64,000 bases of DNA from Allosphingosinicella sp042666435 (GTDB taxonomy: Bacteria; Pseudomonadota; Alphaproteobacteria; Sphingomonadales; Sphingomonadaceae): NCBI RefSeq assembly GCF_042666435.1, contig NZ_JBHTDC010000001.1, positions 558,001 through 622,000 on the forward strand. The letters run 5' to 3'. The translations under genes and the position numbers were made by a program. Below are positions 59,986-64,000 of the stretch, in pieces (the stretch's first letter is position 1; each line of letters opens with the position of its first letter). The notes below the pieces were generated by a model. That model saw nothing but the letters and a program-made list of their open reading frames with translations, searched no databases and was not told the DNA's origin.

Positions 59986-60636
59986 ATGGCGACGGCGGAC
60001 CTGGAATGGCGGATCACGCCCGGCCTCACCCCTTATCCGGGCGCGCTGGCCGAGATGGAGGCGCGGGCGGCTGCGATCCGGGACGGCGGCGCGCGCGAGC
60101 TGGTCTGGCTGCTCGAGCATCCGCCGCTCTACACCGCCGGCACCAGCGCCGACCCGGCCGAATTGTTCAACCCCGAGGGCTTTCCCGTCTTCGACGCCGG
60201 GCGCGGCGGCCGCTACACCTATCACGGCCCCGGCCAGCGGGTCGGCTATCTGATGCTGGACCTCGACCGGCGGGGGCGCGACGTGCGCAATTTCGTCCAC
60301 GCGCTGGAGGGCTGGCTGATCGGCGCGCTGGCCGGGCTCGGCGTCGAGGCGTTCCGCGCGCCGGGGCGGATCGGCATCTGGGTGGCCCATAAGGGGACCG
60401 AGGCGAAGATCGGCGCGATCGGCGTGCGGGTGCGCCGCTGGGTCACGCTGCACGGTTTCTCGATCAATGTGGCTCCGGAACTTTCCCACTTCTCAGGGAT
60501 AGTGCCATGCGGTATTGCGGAGTTTCCAGTGACCAGCCTCGACGAGATGGGGGTGTCCAACGGGCAGAAACGTTTCGATCTGGCACTGAAACAGGGGCTC
60601 GACCATTTTCTATTCTCTCTCGGGGGGAGAATATAG
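59986..60636 (+). CDS. lipB: Lipoyl(octanoyl) transferase
   Basis: Moves octanoyl from acyl carrier protein to lipoyl domains such as GcvH, the first step of lipoylation. It is 216 aa. The fold shows HPPLYTAGTSADPAEL, GRGGRYTYHGPGQRVGYL and the catalytic pair: Lys in AKIGAIGVRVRRW and Cys in FSGIVPCGIAEFPVTS. ATG 59986 gives the expected N-terminus. A probable promoter for the next gene begins just after its stop. Confidence 0.95.
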   Translation: MATADLEWRITPGLTPYPGALAEMEARAAAIRDGGARELVWLLEHPPLYTAGTSADPAELFNPEGFPVFDAGRGGRYTYHGPGQRVGYLMLDLDRRGRDVRNFVHALEGWLIGALAGLGVEAFRAPGRIGIWVAHKGTEAKIGAIGVRVRRWVTLHGFSINVAPELSHFSGIVPCGIAEFPVTSLDEMGVSNGQKRFDLALKQGLDHFLFSLGGRI

Positions 60637-60641
60637 AAGGC

Positions 60642-60670
60642 TTGAGAGCCTTCCTCTTTCCGTCTATTGT
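60642..60670 (+). promoter_or_regulatory. Candidate housekeeping promoter upstream of the DANM-repeat lipoprotein
   Basis: ttgaga at 60642-60647 and tattgt at 60665-60670 are separated by 17 nt, close to a sigma-70 consensus. It lies in an unusually AT-rich gap and about 65 nt before the ATG at 60735. Predicted from pattern only. Confidence 0.45.
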
Positions 60671-60734
60671 GCAAACCGGTTTGGCAAAAAAGGGGGGCCA
60701 CCCCACCCAAGCCATCAATCTAGGGAGTTTCTAA

Positions 60735-61034
60735 ATGCGTGACCTTCTCAAGACCGTCCTGACCTCGTCGCTGGTTGCCGGCGCGGCCCTCCTCGTCGTC
60801 GCCTGCGACAGCGGCGCCGACACCGAAGTCAACAACATGGCGGTCGACATGACCACCACCGATCCGATGATGGATGGCACCACCAACGACGTCACCGCCG
60901 TCGACGGCGCCATGGGCACCGACGCCAACATGGCGATGGACGCCAACATGACGATGGATGCCAACATGACCGACGCCAACATGGGCGCCGACATGAACAT
61001 GGGCACCGACGCCAACATGACCAACGGAATGTAA
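60735..61034 (+). CDS. Small lipoprotein with Asp-Ala-Asn-Met repeats
   Basis: 99 aa. The signal peptide ends in a lipobox (AALLVVACDSG). The mature part is built from Asp, Asn, Thr, Ala and Met, with DANM occurring about six times (TDANMAMDANMTMDANM). No aromatic or basic residues occur after the signal, so it is very acidic and likely unfolded. Clustered Met and Asp could bind metal ions such as copper, but this is a guess. AGGGAG precedes the ATG and a strong terminator follows, so it forms its own transcript. Confidence 0.75.
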   Translation: MRDLLKTVLTSSLVAGAALLVVACDSGADTEVNNMAVDMTTTDPMMDGTTNDVTAVDGAMGTDANMAMDANMTMDANMTDANMGADMNMGTDANMTNGM

Positions 61035-61058
61035 TTCCGACCCGTCATTCTGGTTTGG

Positions 61059-61096
61059 AAAGGCCGTCCGGAACCCCCGGGCGGCCTTTTCTTTTG
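61059..61096 (+). terminator. Rho-independent terminator after the DANM-repeat lipoprotein
   Basis: aaaggccgtccgg pairs with ccgggcggccttt around a short loop, followed by tcttt. It begins 25 nt after the stop codon. Confidence 0.88.
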
Positions 61097-61234
61097 GCGT
61101 CGTGTCCCGGCCCACCGCCGAGCCGTGCCGCGAAGGCGACAGAAAACAAACCATATTCTGGATTGCCCCGGGCGCCCCGTTAAGCATAGGGACAGGGGGA
61201 GCGGCCAACATGGCCGCCGGCTGGAGGGGTTTGG

Positions 61235-61915
61235 ATGCGCGTGAAATTGGCTGGAAACTGGGGTCGGGCCGCATGGACGGCGGCCGCCGCGATCGCCCTG
61301 TCGGTCTCGCAGGCGGCGCCGGCGCAGATGTTCATCACCGATCCCGGCTTCGCCAAGGGGCCGGTCGAAGGCAGCGATCCGCTGGTCGGAATCCCGGTTC
61401 CGGGCGCCACCGCCGCCGAATATCGCGCCCACCTGCTGTGGAACCTGCGGGCCGGGCTGAACGTCGCCGCGCTCCAGTGCCAATTCTCGCCCTATCTGCG
61501 CGCGGTCGACAATTATAACGGCATATTGGCGCACCATTCGAAAGAGCTGGCCGACGCCTATTCGACGATGAACGCCTATTTCAAGCGCGTCCACGGCAAG
61601 GAAGGCCAGAAGCGCTTCGACGATTATACGACCTCCACCTACAATAATTTCTCGACGCTGCAGGCCCAGTTCGGCTTCTGCCAGGTCGCGAGCGACATCG
61701 CCAAGGCGGCGCTGACCCAGCCCAAGGGCCAGTTCTACGTGACCGCGCAGCAGCGGATGCGCGAGTTGAGGAGCAGCCTGGTCCCGACCCACGACCGCAT
61801 CGCCGTCTACAATCCCCAGCTGATCCGGATGCCCGTCCTTCCCCCGCTGGACGAGGATTGCTGGCGGCGCGACCGGCTTCGGGAAAGCTGCATGACGGCG
61901 GTCGCGGGGCGCTAA
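61235..61915 (+). CDS. Exported protein of unknown function
   Basis: 226 aa. A signal peptide (RAAWTAAAAIALSVSQAAPAQ) is followed by a mainly helical mature part: TAAEYRAHLLWNLRAGLNVA, CQFSPYLRAVDNYNGILAHH and FSTLQAQFGFCQVASDIAKA. The C-terminus ends CWRRDRLRESCMTAVAGR. Four cysteines in the mature part could form two disulfides. No known domain recognised. It may be a periplasmic protein restricted to sphingomonads. Confidence 0.72.
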   Translation: MRVKLAGNWGRAAWTAAAAIALSVSQAAPAQMFITDPGFAKGPVEGSDPLVGIPVPGATAAEYRAHLLWNLRAGLNVAALQCQFSPYLRAVDNYNGILAHHSKELADAYSTMNAYFKRVHGKEGQKRFDDYTTSTYNNFSTLQAQFGFCQVASDIAKAALTQPKGQFYVTAQQRMRELRSSLVPTHDRIAVYNPQLIRMPVLPPLDEDCWRRDRLRESCMTAVAGR

Positions 61916-61930
61916 AAGCCGGCAGCGACC

Positions 61931-62557
61931 TTAGGGCAATCCCAGCAGCTTGTGCGCCTGGAGGCTGAGCTTCCAGCGCGGATCGCGCATCGCCAGGTCG
62001 ATCGCGGCGGCTTTCGCGCCTTCCGCGTCGGCGCAATCCATCGGCTGGACCAGATGATGGTCGAACGCCCAGGTCGCGAGCTCGCCGGGATCGATCTCGG
62101 GTTGCGGCCAGACCAGCTTCAATTCGTCGCCCGAGCGTTGGACGATATTCGTGCTCCCCTTCGGGCTGACGCAGATCCAGTCGATCCCCGGCGGCGCGGC
62201 AAGCGTGCCGTTGGTCTCCACCGCGATCTCGAAGCCATGGCCGTGCAAGGCGTCGATCAGGGGCGCGTCGAGCTGGAGCAGCGGCTCGCCGCCGGTGATC
62301 ACGACCAGGCGGCGCCCTTCCCCGCCCCACAAGGCCGAGACCTTGCCGGCCAGCGCGGCGGCGTCGTAGCGACCGCCATTCTCGCCATCCAGGCCGACGA
62401 AATCGGTATCGCAGAAGCTGCATTGCGCCGTCGCCCGGTCCTGCTCCCGCCCGGTCCACAGATTGCAGCCGGCGAAACGCAGGAAGACGGCGCGGCGCCC
62501 CGCCTGCATCCCCTCGCCCTGGAGGGTCAGGAAGATTTCCTTGACCGCGTAGCTCAC
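61931..62557 (-). CDS. queE: 7-carboxy-7-deazaguanine synthase
   Basis: Radical-SAM enzyme of queuosine (preQ0) synthesis. It is 208 aa from GTG 62557. The cluster cysteines have the long spacing C-x14-C-x2-C (GCNLWTGREQ, then CSFCDTDF), seen in one QueE clade. The flanking TLQGEGMQAGRRAVFLRF and VITGGEPLLQ are typical. The start overlaps the queC stop (GTGA), so the pair is translated together. Confidence 0.93.
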   Translation of the reverse strand: MSYAVKEIFLTLQGEGMQAGRRAVFLRFAGCNLWTGREQDRATAQCSFCDTDFVGLDGENGGRYDAAALAGKVSALWGGEGRRLVVITGGEPLLQLDAPLIDALHGHGFEIAVETNGTLAAPPGIDWICVSPKGSTNIVQRSGDELKLVWPQPEIDPGELATWAFDHHLVQPMDCADAEGAKAAAIDLAMRDPRWKLSLQAHKLLGLP

Positions 62558-63246
62558 GGACGCACCGCATAATGCGTCGGGTCGGGAAGGCCGGCTTCGG
62601 CGAACCCCTTGGCCCTGAGGCGGCAGGCGTCGCACAGGCCGCAATGCTCGCCCGCCGCGGTCGGATCGTAGCAGGACCAGCTGAGGCCGGCGTCGAGGCC
62701 GAGCCGCGCCGCCTCGGCGGCGATGTCGGCCTTGCTCATGTGGAGCAGCGGCGTCAGAACCGAAAAGCCATCGCCCTCCACCCCCGCCCGGGTGGCGAGG
62801 TTGGCGAGCCGCTCGAAGGCGGCGACGAAATCGGGACGGCAATCGGGATAGCCCGAATAATCGAGCGCGTTGACGCCGATGAACAAGGCGCGGGCGCCCG
62901 CCGCCTCGGCCCAGCCGAGCGCGAGCGACAGGAAGATGGTGTTGCGCGCCGGCACGTAGGTGACGGGGATCACGCCCTCCTCGGCCCCGGCCTTGGGCAC
63001 GTCGATGTCGGCGGTGAGCGCCGAGCCGCCGAAGCCGGTGAGATCGAGCGGCAGCACGATGTGCCGCTCCGCGCCCAGCCGCGCGGCGATCCGCCCCGCC
63101 GCCTCGATCTCTATGCGGTGGCGCTGGTTATAGTCGATCGTGAGCGCGAGCAGTCCGAATCCCTGCTCCCGCGCGATCGCGGCGGAGACCATCGAGTCGA
63201 GCCCGCCCGAGAGCAGGACGATGGCGAGAGGAGGGCTGCGGGTCAT
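62554..63246 (-). CDS. queC: 7-cyano-7-deazaguanine synthase
   Basis: ATP-dependent conversion of 7-carboxy-7-deazaguanine to preQ0. It is 230 aa. The PP-loop is VLLSGGLDSMVSAAIA at the N-terminus; YVPARNTIFLSLALGWAEA is a second family motif. The zinc site is in the C-terminal WSCYDPTAAGEHCGLCDACR. Upstream of queE; the QueD and QueF steps are not in this window. Confidence 0.95.
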   Translation of the reverse strand: MTRSPPLAIVLLSGGLDSMVSAAIAREQGFGLLALTIDYNQRHRIEIEAAGRIAARLGAERHIVLPLDLTGFGGSALTADIDVPKAGAEEGVIPVTYVPARNTIFLSLALGWAEAAGARALFIGVNALDYSGYPDCRPDFVAAFERLANLATRAGVEGDGFSVLTPLLHMSKADIAAEAARLGLDAGLSWSCYDPTAAGEHCGLCDACRLRAKGFAEAGLPDPTHYAVRP

Positions 63247-63292
63247 GGAAGGCGGCCCTCTAGGCCGCGGCGCGGGCGCGCGCAAGGCGCCC

Positions 63293-63323
63293 AAAGAAAC
63301 GGGCCGCCCGGTGCGGACGGCCC
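63293..63323 (-). terminator. Rho-independent terminator after the DUF3617-like gene
   Basis: On the reverse strand gggccgtccg and cgggcggccc form a stem followed by gtttcttt. It lies 86 nt after the stop of the gene at 63409 and just ahead of queC, separating the two transcripts. Confidence 0.6.
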
Positions 63324-63408
63324 AGTTGAGGCCGTGAAGCCTGCTAGGGAGGAAAGCGTGCCCAACTCGGCACGATGTCCTTATACCCGGTCCATGGTAA
63401 ACAGAGGG

Positions 63409-63846
63409 TTAACGGCGGCCGCTGACACGATTTCCCTGGCAGGCGCCGGTCCGCCGCGCCTCGAGCCGGTAGGCGAAGGGCGCGTTGCCCGAGATTCCCT
63501 GGGTGTCGATCTGAACGAGGCGCGGCGTTTCCACCCGTAGCGTCGTGCGGCCGAAGCCGTTCGCCGGGCAGGTATAATGGACCGTGGCGCCGGCGGCGTC
63601 GTTGGCGATGACCAGCCGCGAGCAAGGCGAATTGCGATGCTGGACCTGCATCAGCACCGCGGGGTCGGCGACGCAGATCGAAGCCGGCGCCGAGCGATCG
63701 TCGTCGAGGTCGCGCAATTGCCACAGGCCCGGCTCCAGCCCGGCGAGCGCGCTGAGGCGGCCCTGCGTCAAGGCAGGCGCCGTCATCGATGCGGCCGCGC
63801 CGAGGACGATCAACGCCCGGCACAATGCGCCGTTCAACCTAGTCAT
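63409..63846 (-). CDS. Exported DUF3617-like protein
   Basis: 145 aa. A signal peptide (CRALIVLGAAASMTAPALTQ) is followed by ALAGLEPGLWQLRDLDDDRS, and four cysteines fall at spacings typical of small periplasmic disulfide proteins (SICVADPAV, SPCSRLVI, HYTCPANGFG, GACQGNR). The 'EPGLW' opening and the cysteine pattern resemble DUF3617 proteins, whose role is unknown. ATG 63846 is chosen because the signal peptide starts there. Confidence 0.68.
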   Translation of the reverse strand: MTRLNGALCRALIVLGAAASMTAPALTQGRLSALAGLEPGLWQLRDLDDDRSAPASICVADPAVLMQVQHRNSPCSRLVIANDAAGATVHYTCPANGFGRTTLRVETPRLVQIDTQGISGNAPFAYRLEARRTGACQGNRVSGRR

Positions 63847-63970
63847 CGCGGCACTCCAAACCAGCAGGCATCCCCACGCCCGCGCCCGATCGCGGCTGGC
63901 CCACCGTGCCACGAACCCCCTTTGTAGCAGATTTGCTCGCTCAAATCGACGGACTCGACACCCGGCGCGT

Positions 63971-64000
63971 CTAAGCTTCCAGGTCGCTGATCGAGATCGG
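63971..64000 (-). CDS. Possible C-terminus of a gene continuing past the window
   Basis: The last 30 nt read leftward as PISISDLEA followed by TAG. This could be the end of a gene entering from the right, but nine residues are too few to identify anything. Confidence 0.25.
   Translation of the reverse strand, partial: PISISDLEA

Overview
The window looks like one contiguous piece of chromosome from a GC-rich alphaproteobacterium, most likely a sphingomonad (order Sphingomonadales). The reasons are the C4-pathway hemA, the rpiB-glyA-nrdR block, the split gcvPA/gcvPB glycine dehydrogenase, the petA-petB-petC order, the Tad pilus genes and the many small palindromic repeats carrying translatable motifs such as 'VERSRDT'. 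Almost all of it is housekeeping sequence. No plasmid, prophage, integrase, insertion sequence or CRISPR array was seen.

Layout. 1-7.8 kb: plsY (cut by the window edge), murI, hemA, rpiB-glyA, nrdR, a GIY-YIG nuclease frame that runs without a stop into a TrmJ-type RNA methyltransferase, chorismate mutase and rpsD with its terminator. 7.8-16.8 kb: two tandem S9 peptidases opposite an M28 peptidase coupled to agmatine deiminase, then N-carbamoylputrescine amidase, a family-5 uracil-DNA glycosylase and folK. 16.8-17.9 kb: tRNA-Lys(TTT), whose 3' end is repeated about 1 kb downstream and so brackets a one-gene mini-island. 17.9-25.7 kb: a PAP2 phosphatase and the glycine-cleavage operon gcvT-gcvH-MT-gcvPA-gcvPB-DUF938, read leftward behind a tandem glycine riboswitch. 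25.7-29.3 kb: ispH, rnhA (apparent CTG start), an FAD oxidoreductase and a hydrolase. 29.3-36.4 kb: Tad pilus genes cpaA, B, C, D, E, tadB, tadC, without cpaF or a pilin gene. 36.7-43.1 kb: ppdK, glyS, glyQ. 43.2-51.4 kb: TraB/GumN lipoprotein, rplY, pth, a sulfotransferase-like gene, a cyclophilin, a glutathione transferase, ychF, a MaoC-like gene and a Tyr/Gly-rich lipoprotein. 51.5-55 kb: apt and the cytochrome bc1 operon. 55-57.8 kb: trmL and hemF with an accessory pocket between them (frameshifted HTH gene, orphan Imm53 immunity protein, small lipoprotein). 57.8-64 kb: hemF, an acetyltransferase, lipB, two small secreted or lipid-anchored proteins, queE and queC.

The most unusual feature is the set of palindromic repeats. 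At least ten kinds occur in 64 kb. One kind has two inverted 48-nt arms (intergenic at 4625-4725). Its arms bracket the GIY-YIG gene at 5227-5661 in the orientation expected of terminal inverted repeats. It also lies in frame between the GIY-YIG and TrmJ domains, and in frame inside glyS. glyS carries two further, unrelated in-frame palindromes, and gcvPB carries one. This resembles the protein-coding palindromic elements known from Rickettsia, and it raises the possibility that a small GIY-YIG nuclease is the mobilising partner.

Links between the genes. glyA, the riboswitch-controlled gcv operon and glyQS all handle glycine, and hemA consumes it for haem, as hemF does further down the pathway. 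lipB supplies the octanoyl group from which the lipoyl cofactor of GcvH is made. aguA and aguB turn agmatine into putrescine. cpaA to tadC build a type IVc pilus but need an ATPase and pilin encoded elsewhere.
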